A program made the position numbers and the translations under genes. The notes beneath the pieces were generated by a model. That model worked only from the letters and a program-made list of their open reading frames with translations, had not been told where the DNA came from and made no database searches. From Phaseolus vulgaris (Eukaryota > Streptophyta > Magnoliopsida > Fabales > Fabaceae), in contig NC_023758.2 of NCBI RefSeq assembly GCF_000499845.2, positions 41,275,524-41,339,523 of the forward strand: DNA of 64,000 nt, written 5' to 3'. This document shows, in pieces, positions 11,129 to 22,480 of this stretch (the first letter of the stretch is position 1; every line of letters begins with the position of its first letter).

Positions 11129-11743
11129 GTAATACAAGAAAATCATAAAATAAAAATTAATTTTAGAAAAAAAAATAATTAGTTGTTATAGTGATTAAAT
11201 TAGAGATATTTTAGAAACTATTTTTTTTTTATAAATTAGTTTATATCATTGTTAAATAGTTTATAAATTGGTATCTAATTTTTTTATCAGCAATAAACAA
11301 TAAATAAATGAGAACCATTCAAGGTGGTTCAACCCTTATACAAAGTTACACAAAAACCCAACTTCTAACTAGAACCGCCTACCTAACCAACGAAAGCATT
11401 AACTAAAATCACAACCTGAAAACATCAAGAGACCATCCTCATGCACGCCAAAGGTTCCAAACACCAAATAAAATAGGAAAAGGAAGCAGAACGAGATTTT
11501 GCAGAAATCCAAGACCAAACATTTACTTGCACCAAGACAAACACTTCTGACACATCAGTCACACCCTTTTTGAAAATGATAAAATTCCTGTGATTCCAAA
11601 TTTCACTTACAACCCCCGCCCAAATTGTACTTCACACAACGCTAACCGAGTCAGAACCCTCCAAGCAGCAAACAAAACAGAAGGCACGACTTTATACTTC
11701 CACAACTTACTAAAAACCGGAGAGCCATGATTTTCTTGTAGTG
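11129..11743. mobile_element. CACTA-like MITE (copy 3), with a nested LINE
   Basis: The left end (TAATACAAGAAAATCATAAA) is a mutated form of the family terminus. The right end (CATGATTTTCTTGTAGTG) is intact. The left interior matches the family (TAATTAGTTGTTATAGTGA). Most of the right half is replaced by a LINE insertion running almost to the right terminus. Confidence 0.7.
11279..11727 (-). mobile_element. L1-type LINE fragment nested in MITE copy 3
   Basis: On minus, the translation SPVFSKLWKYKVVPSVLFAA followed by WRVL, and in a shifted frame WAGVVSEIWNHRNF, matches the zf-RVT domain at the C-terminus of plant LINE polyproteins. The 3' tail (TTATTTATTGTTTATTGCTG) and A-run are those of the other copies here. 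It is frameshifted, 5'-truncated and inactive. Confidence 0.75.
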
Positions 11744-12004
11744 GTTGTAGTTCTTTGGTACAAAGAGGAAGGTGGAACAATGGTAGGTGGGAGTGGAAGT
11801 TGGGGTGAAGGAGAAATTTGTTTGAGTGGGAAGAGAAATTTAATGTATCATTAATTTCATGAAACAAAACTATTTTTTTTTTCTCTAAAATATCATCTAA
11901 AGCGAAACGGAAGAAAGTAGTACTTCACGTTCAATTGCTTGGAAGAACACACTGAACGTTAGTAATAGGAAATTGCTTGGAAGCTCATTCAAGAAAATGC
12001 GAAT

Positions 12005-12133
12005 GTATGAAAAGCATAAGGGAGAAATATGCATGCCATGCCCAGTAATGCATGCAGCCTTAGCTAACACATAATGGAATTTCCTCTGCCATTAATGTTT
12101 TTTACAACTGGTAACAAAAGAATCAGCATATCC
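12005..12133 (-). pseudogene. Decayed MIR399 copy with retained P1BS
   Basis: A P1BS (GGATATGC on minus, 12126-12133) sits in about 80 bp resembling the promoters of copies B-D. About 80 bp downstream on minus is TGCATTACTGGGCATGG, a mutated 5' arm (compare GCATTACAGGGCAAG in copies B and D); further along, TTTCTCCCTTATGC is what remains of the TTCTCC..TTGGCA part. No complementary mature arm is visible and the TATA box is altered (TTTTGTTACC). I infer a dead duplicate of a MIR399 gene. Confidence 0.55.
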
Positions 12134-12199
12134 TATGGAACAATGCCTTCATTATATTCTTCTCCTTACGATTTCCTTTTGGCTGAACCTTTCTTAGTT

Positions 12200-13892
12200 C
12201 ATTTTATTTTTAACACACACACAGATATATATATTTCTACAATCTATATGTAGAATGTTGATGTCAATATTTCAAACATTTCTTCTGCTGTTACATTAGT
12301 TTTTAAGGAACCATTTTAGTGTTGAATTTTTCTATAGGAGGAAAATTTATCTACAGTAGTTTTGGTGTTGCTCTCTGATCATAATTATAATTTTATTTTA
12401 ATAATATATCATATATTCAATAAAATGTTAAATTTTATCTGAGAATAACATTAACCATATCTATAATAACGTTAAATTATTATTATTTTATAAGTGATTA
12501 TTGTCATAACACAATACTATTTTTTTAAAATTGTAGATACTGGGAAGATATTAGTTATAAATTAAAGTACATAAATCACTACTCAACTATAATTGTACCC
12601 GAGATATTTCTTAATTATTTAATCAATTAAATATTTTTAATTGCTTTCTAAAGTGAGGGATCCACCTTAAAAGGTGTCGACACACTGATCCCACTAGAAT
12701 TTTAAAAAAAGTATATATAATTTTAAAAAAATGAATTAGGTATGCCACATTTTATTGATATATATTACTTCTGAAATTAATTATTAATGTTGACAATAGA
12801 AGTATGGGAATTTCTAAAATTATACTTATAATTTGTACAAACTTTAATATTACATTTTTCTCATAAAATTATATATTTGTATAAACTATATATAAAACAC
12901 GTTGTACTCCGTTCAAATGTTAATAACATTATTGTTAAGAGAAAAAGAATATTAAGCTCATGCAATTAAGGCAATACTCCTATGTTAATTTCATTTAATA
13001 TTTATTAATATTTTATATATTATTTATTAAATATTATAAATTTAATAATGTCGACGTATGTATCTTAAATGTATATACTTTTTTTAATTAAATTTGGTTT
13101 AAAATTAAAATAATTACATTTGGATTTATAAAAAAAAGAAAAGTGATAATCCAAAATTCTTTTACTATCCGAGATGTCTAGGAGTGTTCAAGATTTTGAG
13201 ATCTCACTATTTTTAGTCAGATTACTTAACAACGTAATTAGTAAAAAACACCCTTGAGACATCCTACAATAATCATTAACAACACGTGAGCCTATTTAGG
13301 TCTATCCTAATTACTCACACAAAATATGATCAAATATCCTCATTATAAACCGGTGAACATAAAAAAAAATAAAAATAAAAAATATATATGACTTTCAAAA
13401 TATACCCTTAATTTAAATCGAAATTGACTTAAATATTAAATATTATAGTATAATCGTAAGTACTTCTAGATCAAAGACCTAAAAATTCAAAGACATATAA
13501 CATAACGCGTAAAGAAATATTTGGTCATGTTAGAACAATTCCAACAACAAAAATTCTACGGTTTTAAGTTTTGAGATGAAAAAACACACACAACATTCTA
13601 CAAAAAATGATTACAAAAGTCAGATTAGAGGGATAAGAAAGAAAATGCACAAATTTGATATACCTTATTGAAAAGGTATTTTGATATTGAGGAGGAAATT
13701 AAATTTAGCTAAATGACATTAAAGTACATTCCAAATGGTAGCTTCTTTCTTAGTATACTTGAAACAATATCATTCCGGCTTCACACTTTTTTCAACTCAA
13801 AGCAGAAATAGGTAATGTAAATGAACATAAACTTGAGTGAAAGATGCAAGGAAAAATGATCCTAAGAGAATAGGAGATGATATTATATAGTA
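12200..13892. other. Intergenic, no gene seen
   Basis: AT-rich stretch between the MIR399 relic and copy C. No coding exon, miR399 arm or complete transposon end recognised. Confidence 0.5.
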
Positions 13893-14017
13893 GCATGCAG
13901 GAGAATCACTGGGCAAATCTTCTTTGGCAGGTTGTAACTATGCATATATATAATTTGAGTAAGATAGTATACTAAACTGCCAAAGGAGAAGTTGCCCTGT
14001 AATATGCATCTGCAAGT
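13893..14017 (-). ncRNA. MIR399: MIR399 precursor, copy C
   Basis: On minus, the 3' arm (13909-13929) reads TGCCAAAGAAGATTTGCCC and ends AG, a miR399 with a G-to-A change at position 9. The 5' arm (13978-13999) reads CAGGGCAACTTCTCCTTTGG. The outer stem TGCAG/CTGCA closes the fold-back. The P1BS and TATA box at 14.05-14.08 kb set the strand. On the plus strand the 3' arm would be TGCCAAAGGAGAAGTTGCCC, closer to a standard miR399 than the minus product, so the strand of the dominant small RNA is less certain here than for copy D. Confidence 0.8.
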
Positions 14018-14053
14018 GGGAAGGTATACCAAGTAAATGGCTATTGGAAATGT

Positions 14054-14060
14054 TATTTAT
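14054..14060 (-). promoter_or_regulatory. TATA box of MIR399 copy C
   Basis: ATAAATA on minus, within GCCATAAATAAC, about 37 bp before the hairpin base. Confidence 0.65.
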
Positions 14061-14075
14061 GGCTTCCTAGACTCA

Positions 14076-14083
14076 GCATATCC
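14076..14083 (-). promoter_or_regulatory. P1BS of MIR399 copy C
   Basis: GGATATGC on minus matches GNATATNC, 15 bp upstream of the TATA box, exactly the spacing seen in copy B. Confidence 0.7.
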
Positions 14084-14331
14084 CTTCGAATTATGCCTCA
14101 TTTTGTACTGCCTCTCACCCTTTCGTATGGTTTTCTCTAATCCTTTGTGAACCATCTTTTTAAAGTGAAAAATCAAGGTAATTTTTAAAGCTGGAACCTT
14201 TCTTTCCAGCTGTTATAGCTTCCTCAAAATTTATTATTTTTATTTGGAATTCAGCTTGGTAAATTTATAGAAATTATATTTTATTCAAAAAAAAAAATCT
14301 TGACATTTTTAATTGTTTTCAAAAAAGAAAA

Positions 14332-14530
14332 TACTAGTAGAAAATAATTAAATAGAAACCAATTTTAGAGATAAAAAATAATTAGTTGTTATATTGAGTA
14401 AAATAGATATTATTTTATAGACTAAAAAAATTATTAGTATCTTAATTAGTTTTTATTATTGATAAATAATTTCTAAATTGGTATATAATTAGTTACTAAT
14501 GTTTTAGTTACCAATTATTTAACTTCTAAA
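14332..14530. mobile_element. CACTA-like MITE remnant (copy 4, left part)
   Basis: ACTAGTAGAAAATAATTAAA followed by TAGAAACCAATTTTAGAG matches the left end and interior of the MITE family. It is interrupted at about 14530 by an LTR-like sequence, and the right half is not clearly preserved, although CATTGTAGCG at about 15125 may be its eroded terminus. Confidence 0.5.
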
Positions 14531-14990
14531 GTTAGTCGGATGAATGTACTACCAGTTGGTCGAATGGTCGGATGGCCGACGGCCTCTCGGTTTACTTAAA
14601 TCCAAACAAGACCCTTAAATGTCACTTAATCAGTATTAAGTCAATTTATTTGCAAAACAAAATTAAGGTGTAATTAGGTCTCCTTTTGGGCCCTACGAGT
14701 AGGCTCATGACAATGAGGATCCAATCAAAAAGTATAAATAACAGACACAACTAAGTATCACATGTAACTTTTCAACTCTCACACCTACATATCAGACTAA
14801 CTTAAGCGTTAGAGTATGTATCTTAACAAGTTCTCCAGTCATTTGGTAGAGGCGAGAGAATTGAAAGACTAAAAAACCACTAAACCTAAAAGCCAACCAG
14901 AAATAGAAAATAAAAAAGTTACTAAGGGAAGTCCGAACTTGTAAGAAACCGAAATCATATACTTTTTCCGGTCAATAATTCAATAAATTA
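14531..14990. mobile_element. LTR-like fragment (possible solo LTR)
   Basis: This segment differs in composition from the surrounding MITE. It contains AAGTATAAATAACAGACAC (promoter-like), followed by TAACTTAAGCGTTAGAGTAT and a CTCC..CATTTGGT motif, the order seen in the R-U5 part of plant LTRs. I could not define both LTR ends or a target duplication, so the boundaries are approximate. Confidence 0.35.
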
Positions 14991-15139
14991 CATATTTCAT
15001 TATTTAGATTTCAATTGTCAATATTATTAAATTTAGTTGTGTCTAAAAGGTGTGAATTTTGGTTCTAAAAGCTCTCAAATATGATTATTATTTTTTCATT
15101 AAATTAGTATTTCTCTAAATAATTCATTGTAGCGTTGTT

Positions 15140-17617
15140 GTTTCCAGAAATATTCTAGCGTAAGAAATATTCTAAAGAATATTTCCAAATACATGCCAGT
15201 GTGCTGAAAAAAAAAAGATACGTGTCGATTAATTAATAGATTGATATGTAAATAAACATATTATAAATGATCAAATATTTCGCTTGTAATGGGTTTTTTG
15301 ATGAAAAAAAATCGAGCATTTCTATTATTTTGCACGATGAAACCAAATTATATTGATGTTTTAAAAGTTTGCTTGTTTATATTGGTTTTACCATTTATTG
15401 GCATCCGGCAAGCTAATTGCTCCAAAACTGCTGCAAACCTTTCTTCTGAAACGAAACTCTCATAAAAAATTAATTTCTTAGGTAGAAGAAATTCTCATGA
15501 TGGATGCAAACACAGGAAATTCTCATGAAGAAATTCTCATGTTATTTGTTATTAGAAGATTTTACATATATAATGTAAGACAATTTGCAAAGAAGGGTTG
15601 CACTTTTATTTTGTGAAGTTCAGTATTATAATTATTCGTTATATGTTTTGAATTCAAAGTTAGATTTCCAATACTCATATTTTGGTATATATTTTATATT
15701 TTATCTTAAAATTTTGGTAGTTAATTTAGATATCAATTTAAAAATTATTTTATAAATTTTTATTAATAATATAATCAATAATTTTTTAGTTTTTAAAATA
15801 ATATCTAAATTAATTAATACAATGAATTAATTATTTTTTATTTTAAATTTGATTACTATTTAATTTAAAGATGACTAAATATGCATTAAAAGATACTAAT
15901 TAAGAAGTATTTAATCTGTTTATATGCTTAATGTAATAAATGTTTTACAACAGCAATTTTTACAAGGAATTATTCTTTGACATAGTTTGTATTCTGTCTT
16001 TTTATACGTTTTTTTTTTCATACAAAAATGGTCTGACATGTCTTTTAAATACTGATGTCGGATACATTTTTTTGTTTATAAGTATGCTTTCCAATGGATC
16101 TTGGAGTATCCTAGACAGTTTGGTCTTAATTCTAATAATATATTGTTAAAAAAAATTAAGAAACATATAAAAATAAAATTAAAATATAATGAAAGATCAT
16201 ATTAAAAACCGATGTTTCAACGATGGAGGGACGAATATGAATTATTTTATTTTTGAGTCAAAATTTGATAACTGATTCCGCCAATTTATACTGCACTTTT
16301 AAATATAAGAAAATGAGATAAATAAATTTTGAATTAATTATAAATGAAATATAGTGAAAATAAATATAAATGATAGAAATAGAACATAAAAAATTGTATT
16401 ATTTATATGAATAGAAAATACATGTTTAAATTAATTAAAGTGAGTAGAAATAAATAGATGAGTAGTATAAAAATCATCTTTATAGACTAATTACAAAATT
16501 AAATTTAACTAAAACATTAAACATTTCTTTGCATATTTTCTGTAAAATAAAATTATTTGTTATTTGTTATGTTATAAAATATTATACCTTTTAAACAATC
16601 ACATAAAAAGAGTAAATACAATAAACATTTCCATCTGTGAGAATATAATTAAGAAGAAGACTTCTTTCTTTTCTCAAATAAATAACACAAATTTTACATT
16701 TGCATCCTATATTTTTCTTTTCCTATTTCCTTTTTCTACTTCCCCTGAAACAAACTTAGCCTCAAAGAAAAACCTAGGCTCGGTGGAAGCATTTTGAAGA
16801 GACCCTACAAATAAAAATATGCCCACTGTTTTAGCTACTGTGAAACATATTAAGTAACATATGTGGCGAACATAACTTAGAAATAGAATAGAATCACTAA
16901 ATAAAGAACCAACAAAGTATCAGAAAGGGAAAAAAATTATGTGTACATATAGGAACATGTTAGGTCAGAATTAAAGTACCTTTCAACGGAGAGTGATCAA
17001 TAAGAATATATGTTTTCAGATTTTGTGTAAACAAATTCATAAGGAATCTGATTTTAATTTGTTGGGAAGAAAAAAGAAATGGGACCATTATGCAGAAAGA
17101 AGATTCTGCAGCACATCCTCCTTGGCTTCTACACGCACTAGAGATTTGTTATTGGTGACTAGCAAACACTATTATTAATTATTGACCCCAAAAGTTGTTT
17201 ATGTTGAAACTAGAAGCAGCGCAAAGATTTGGATTATGTGCTGCTTGTTATATTCTTATTGGAGAAAGAGAGCTACTTTAACCAATTAAGATTATTATTA
17301 TCCTTCAAAACTTGTGCTCACAAAGTGCATGAAGCACTTTAAGTCCTTCCTGAAACTAACTGTGAATGCCTTATTATTGATTTGACTCACCCAATTTATA
17401 TTTTTACTAGATCTTAATTGCACAAACATCTTCTTCATCCCATCGTGGCATTTGTTCATTCCTTATAGAAGAGAAATTCATCTTCCAATTGGTGTTAACA
17501 ATGACATGTAAACCTAATGCAAGCAAGCAAGGGAGTGTATTTAGGTTATAAATATTTTTTTTATCACCAAAGAATAAATTAAATTAAGGAAAATACTTAA
17601 GAGGTGGATCATAAATA
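15140..17617. other. Intergenic with MITE scraps
   Basis: Near 15715-15850 is another strongly diverged piece of the CACTA-like MITE interior. Elsewhere short open frames (for example 16993-17178) show no recognised domain. No gene is supported. Confidence 0.45.
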
Positions 17618-17888
17618 CACTACAAGAAAATCATGAAATAGAAACCAATTTTTAGAGACAAAAAAATAATTAGTTGCAAAAACTACCAATTATTTAGATT
17701 TTAAATTTGGTAGCAAAAACGTTGATTGCTAATTAGATACCAATTTAGAGATCATTTAACAATAATAGAAACTAATTTATAAACCAGAATTTTTTAGTAT
17801 CTAAAATGATATTTAGTTTAGTCACTATAACAACTAATTATTTTTTGTATCTAAAAATTGGTTTCTATTTCATGATTTTCTTGTAGTG
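17618..17888. mobile_element. CACTA-like MITE (copy 5, intact ends)
   Basis: It begins CACTACAAGAAAATCATGAA, ends TTTCATGATTTTCTTGTAGTG and is flanked by the 3-bp duplication ATA. At 271 bp this is a clean short copy without insertion and probably one of the younger ones. Confidence 0.9.
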
Positions 17889-18513
17889 ATAATTATGATA
17901 TTTAATTATTTGAGATTGTATAAAAAATTAACTAATTTGATTAGTAATCTAACTCAATTTTGTAAAATCAATTTATAAGATGATATTTATACCTATTTAT
18001 ATATTATAAAATGTTTTTATTTTTAATGGTAATATCATAAATTGAAGAAAATTAATGTATGAGTTAGTAAAAACATTATCACATTTATATTTACATTATA
18101 TGTGGATGAAAATGTTATAGTGTGAACAAAGCTTTGAAAAGAAGAGAGATACAAAGATGCTAGTTTGACATATAATTGGTGGAGTTCATTCACCTTAAAT
18201 GACAAAATAAAAAAAACAAGTAATGTGTTAAATAAGGACTCGTTAAAACTAGATATAAATAATACAGCCAAGCAATCTAACTAGGTCTGCTATAACTATC
18301 CACTATTCACTCAGTATAAAATAAAAAAAACCTCACTGGACAAAAAAAATAGGGAAATATGATTTTCCAAATACAACATGAATGTTTCTGCTGATAAAAA
18401 AAAAAACAAAATGAATGTTTCAACTTCATCATTTAGACCTAGAAGAAATGTTTGTAAATAGATATAAGATGCTGAGAAAAGTATAAGGAATGGTGTTTCC
18501 ATGAAGCATTGAG

Positions 18514-18644
18514 TTGTTGCAGGAGAATCGCTGGGCAAATCTCCTTTGGCAGATTGCACGCTAAGAAAGTTGCAAGCATGAGATGCATGCATCATAGTGG
18601 CTACCTGCCAATGGAGAACTTGCCCTGTAATGCAGCTGCAACTA
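18514..18644 (-). ncRNA. MIR399: MIR399 precursor, copy D
   Basis: On minus, the 3' arm (18531-18551) is a fully canonical miR399, TGCCAAAGGAGATTTGCCC ending AG. The 5' arm (18606-18627) is the classic star with CTCCATTGGCA, whose A:A mismatch is typical of plant MIR399 duplexes. GTTGCAG/CTGCAAC closes the base. Upstream on minus are a TATA box and a P1BS. It is the best-preserved member of the cluster and the most likely functional one. The known target is PHO2/UBC24, whose 5' UTR carries several miR399 sites; the target is not in this window. Confidence 0.92.
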
Positions 18645-18689
18645 GGAAGACCCACTCTCACACACATAGATAAATGCCTTTGGAAACCA

Positions 18690-18696
18690 TATTTAT
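18690..18696 (-). promoter_or_regulatory. TATA box of MIR399 copy D
   Basis: ATAAATA on minus, within GCCATAAATATGG, about 46 bp before the hairpin base. Confidence 0.7.
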
Positions 18697-18709
18697 GGCT
18701 CTTAGGATG

Positions 18710-18717
18710 GCATATCC
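18710..18717 (-). promoter_or_regulatory. P1BS of MIR399 copy D
   Basis: GGATATGC on minus matches GNATATNC, 13 bp upstream of the TATA box. The flanks can also fold (GGCATATCC/GGAACTATGCC), a feature partly shared with the other copies. Confidence 0.72.
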
Positions 18718-18799
18718 AAAGGAACTATGCCTTTATTTTGCGTTGCATGTGTCCTTTCATATGGTTTTATTCTTTTCTATGCGAACCATCCTTTATGGT

Positions 18800-20060
18800 G
18801 AATTATTTTTTCACACAACTGCTAAGCTTCAGCAAAGGAGAAACAAAAGGGAAAACATAATTTGTTTCTCCAAATTTTTTGTGGTACATATAAACGTTGG
18901 TGGCCATTCAAAGCTGCAAAAGTCGAAGTCCAATTCCTCCAACACAACAGTTTATGGTTATGTTTGGTTCTGCTTATTATATTGATGGGACTAAAATAGA
19001 AATTTTGATTAATTTATTTTGAAAAGCAAAGCACGTATAAGGAACTTTCCTTTTCTAGCTTTTAAAAATATTAATATTCCATTATTGCGATCTTTTGTCT
19101 TTCTGATTAATTTATGTAGAAGTATTGAAAAGAGAAAAGGCATTGGAGGCATCTTTTCAACACATAAATTGTATACGGTATGAGAAATGAATATGTGTTT
19201 AGAAAATATCACTTTACAAATGACGTTAAAATTTTAAGAAAAATATTGTTGTATCCTTTTAAATTTAAGCATTTTTGTTATAGTTAATTTTTACCCCAAT
19301 AGTTATTAGTTACAGTATTTTTTTTTTGGTTATCTAATTATAATTATAAAATTATTAGACATTTTAAGTTAGCCCGTAACTAATTAAATTATTTTTATTT
19401 AAATACAAAAATTGTGAATGTTTAAATTTAAAATTTGATTATTGTTTTAAAATATTTTAAGAAAAAATTTAATGTTGAGATTCAGAAACTTAAAACATAC
19501 AAGTACTATATTTAAATATTAATAACAAAATACGGTTCAAAACTATAAAATATTTTTTTTAAAATTAAAATTAAAATCTTTATAATTTTGAAATATAAAT
19601 GATTTGATAACTTAGGGACTAAATTAAAATATGTAATAAATATTTGCTAAAAAGACAAATAATAACACAGGCATAACTTCATAACTATTCATAAAAAAAG
19701 TAATCCAAAATAATTTCATTTTAGAGATACCATGCTCAAATGTTGTTTGAAGAGAGAGTCTTATTTAATTAGGCTTTTTTTAAACTTTAATTATTGATTC
19801 TTTTGTTACTAAATAACACCAAAAGAATTTGAAAAGGTAAAATTGGACCAACGCAATTAGCCCATCAGTTACAGATAAAAACATACGTACTTTTTTTGTC
19901 ACGATATTGGGCCAGTATGAACTCAAGAAGGTTGACTTTTCATTAAAGAGTTTGAGCCCAACATTTTAAGTCCACGACAAAGGGAAGGACATCACCACTG
20001 CAGTGCCTACCTGGTGATGCATGCGAAGGAAAATTGCAAACAATAAACCATATTTAAAAA
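18800..20060. other. Intergenic, no gene seen
   Basis: AT-rich sequence upstream of MIR399 copy D. No further P1BS-TATA-hairpin unit or coding exon recognised. Confidence 0.5.
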
Positions 20061-20064
20061 CTAC

Positions 20065-20402
20065 AAACAAATTATTAAATAAAAATTAATTTTAAAATAA
20101 AAAATAATTAATTATTATAACTAAATTAGATATTATTTTAGAAACTAAAAATTAATAAAATGTATATATTAATTTTTAAATTGGTATTTAATTAGCTATC
20201 AATGTTTTAACAACCAACTTTAAAACCTTAGTAACTAATTAGATATCAATTTAGAAAGTAGTTTATCAGTTTATTTAATAATAGAACTACTTATACCAAT
20301 AATTTTGTTAGTCTCTAAAATATTATCTAATTTAGTCAATATAATAAGTAATTATTTTTTATCTCTAAAATTGATTTTTATGTAATAAATTTCTTCTAGT
20401 GT
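20065..20402. mobile_element. CACTA-like MITE (copy 6, diverged)
   Basis: The interior blocks TTGGTATTTAATTAGCTATC and TAACTAATTAGATATCAATT form the same fold-back as the intact copies. The right end (AATTTCTTCTAGTG) is a mutated terminus, and the left terminus is eroded. Confidence 0.6.
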
Positions 20403-20639
20403 AAAATGTGGGTCAAATATCTAATTAAATCCTCAAAATATGAGGTCTCATATTTAAAAGTAATTAAATTTAGGTTTAAGATTTTTAGCATCTTATATTT
20501 GAATTTGACTACCATTGTTACTTTTTTTTACATTATTTTCAATCAAAATAACACAACTAAAATTTTCTTAGATTATTCCATCATTTAAATAAATAATTAA
20601 GTTTTCTTCCCAAAAAAATCACTGAAATTAAGTTATTAC

Positions 20640-20932
20640 TACAAAAAAAATTCAGTATTATCTACGAATTTTTATCCACAAATCTAAATTCGTAAGTAAA
20701 TTTAGCATTACCTACGGATATAACATACGGACAACATTACCTATGGATATTACCCACAGATCTGAATTCATAGGTAAATTCAGTATTATCTATCAACTAT
20801 TACCCACGGATCTTTATTATCTACCAACTATTACCCACGAATCTCTATTACATACAAATATCTATTACCAACTATTACTCATGGATCTCTATTACCTACC
20901 AACTATTACCCACAAATATCTAAATTAATAAT
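20640..20932. repeat. Tandem ~33-bp subterminal-type repeats
   Basis: Repeated units around CCAACTATTACCCACGAATC and ATCTCTATTACCTACC occur several times from 20740 on, preceded by ACTACAAAAAAAATTCAGTA. This pattern resembles the end of a CACTA transposon with subterminal repeats. Only one end is recognisable. Confidence 0.55.
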
Positions 20933-22480
20933 ATTAATAAAATTAATAATATGAATTATATTAAATACATAAATAATATTAATTTTTTTATTTTTTATCA
21001 GCAATATGAATAATATTAATAATATTTATATTATTAATTATATTAATATTGATAATCATATTAATATATATAATAATAATCATAACATGACAAAAAAACT
21101 TTTTTAATCAAAGGACTTGGCTTTAAGTCTCACCTGCTACAGTTTAGTTTGAACTCTACTAATAATTGTCATAGCATATATAATAGTTATGTTTTCGTTA
21201 CGTAGATAATTTGATTTTTTTTTAAATGTAATACGATTTCATCTATACAATATTTTTTTGAAAATATTTTTTACATGTATAATTTTTGAACAATTGTCTG
21301 CTAATTAAAATCATATTTCTGACGTAGATTTATTTAGAAATAATTTGCACACAGGATTTACACAAAACTCATATTTACCACATACAATGTTTTGAAATTT
21401 TCAAAAATCATGAATTTAAATGGCATTTTTTCATAATTAGTCCATACTCCTATCACAATTTGCCGAAATCCAAAATAAAAAAAAAATAATTTGTCCATTT
21501 ACGAAAATTCGAAATCAAATTACACTGTTATGGACAAATTGTACTCTTTATATACAATTCGCCCAAATAAAAAATAAAAAAAATAATTTACCTATTTACA
21601 AAAATTTGAAATCAAATTACACTAGTACGGGAAATAAAAACCTGTATCTATCCTTAATACTCTGACATGTTAGCCTCCCTAGACGAATCTTAGCTGAAGA
21701 GAAAGAGTAAACTGGTGAATTTTGTTAAATATCCATATAAATTTATGAATGAAATTGTGTACAACTTTTGCTTTTGGATGGTAATAATATTCTAACATCG
21801 AAACCACTCTAAGGTGATGTCTGCGAAGTGTGATGGGTGATGGTGGTTTTGTTTTTGTGGTTACAGTGAGCTTCTCTGGAAGGTAAAATCCGGGCATGAC
21901 ACACAGGTTTGGTGGTATAGAAAATATTGCTCCCTTATTTAGAGCATGTGAGTCTAGATTCCATGAAGGATATAAGCAGATGAAAAGTATAGAGCTTTTA
22001 GCTAGAAGCCAATGAATAGATACAAATCTAGCTTCCTTTTTTCCATTCAGAGAGAGACATGTCAAACACAAATGGACAAGTAAAACCGATGGAAGGATGA
22101 AGTTTTTATCATTGGTGCATGAGGACACAATAAAGTAGTCCTCTTTCACGTAGCAGCTAGTAGCCTTCAAAAAGAGATATTAGTGGCAACAACAAAACAA
22201 GGCTAATAAGAGCAATTTAAGGAGGCATGCAACTACTAAATTCCAAACCTTCTTTTTGCCTCTTGTATTGCTAGTGCTTGCCTCTGCAACAATGCAAGAA
22301 TGAGATCATTCAGTAGTGGACAACTCCTTTCCATGTTCTTTTATGCACCTTATGTGCTATGTGTTTGTCATTTCTACCTTTAGCGAATGACCAAACTCTT
22401 TCCTTCAACTTGGATTATAATATAACACACATTCACCACACACTAAACCACCATTGGTTTATATTAAATAATCAATTTCT
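20933..22480. other. Intergenic; 163-codon open frame of doubtful status
   Basis: A minus-strand open frame of 163 codons (21679-22170) lies in a slightly less AT-rich region. It has no recognised domain, and its composition does not look clearly coding. It could be part of a non-coding transcript. Otherwise the stretch is AT-rich DNA. Confidence 0.35.

Noticed and set aside
20740..20932. Regular repeats considered as a CRISPR-like array
   Set aside because: Plant genome; the units are contiguous without unique spacers and look like transposon subterminal repeats.
21679..22170. 163-residue minus-strand open frame
   Set aside because: No domain, no flanking splice sites or convincing promoter; treated as non-coding until transcripts say otherwise.
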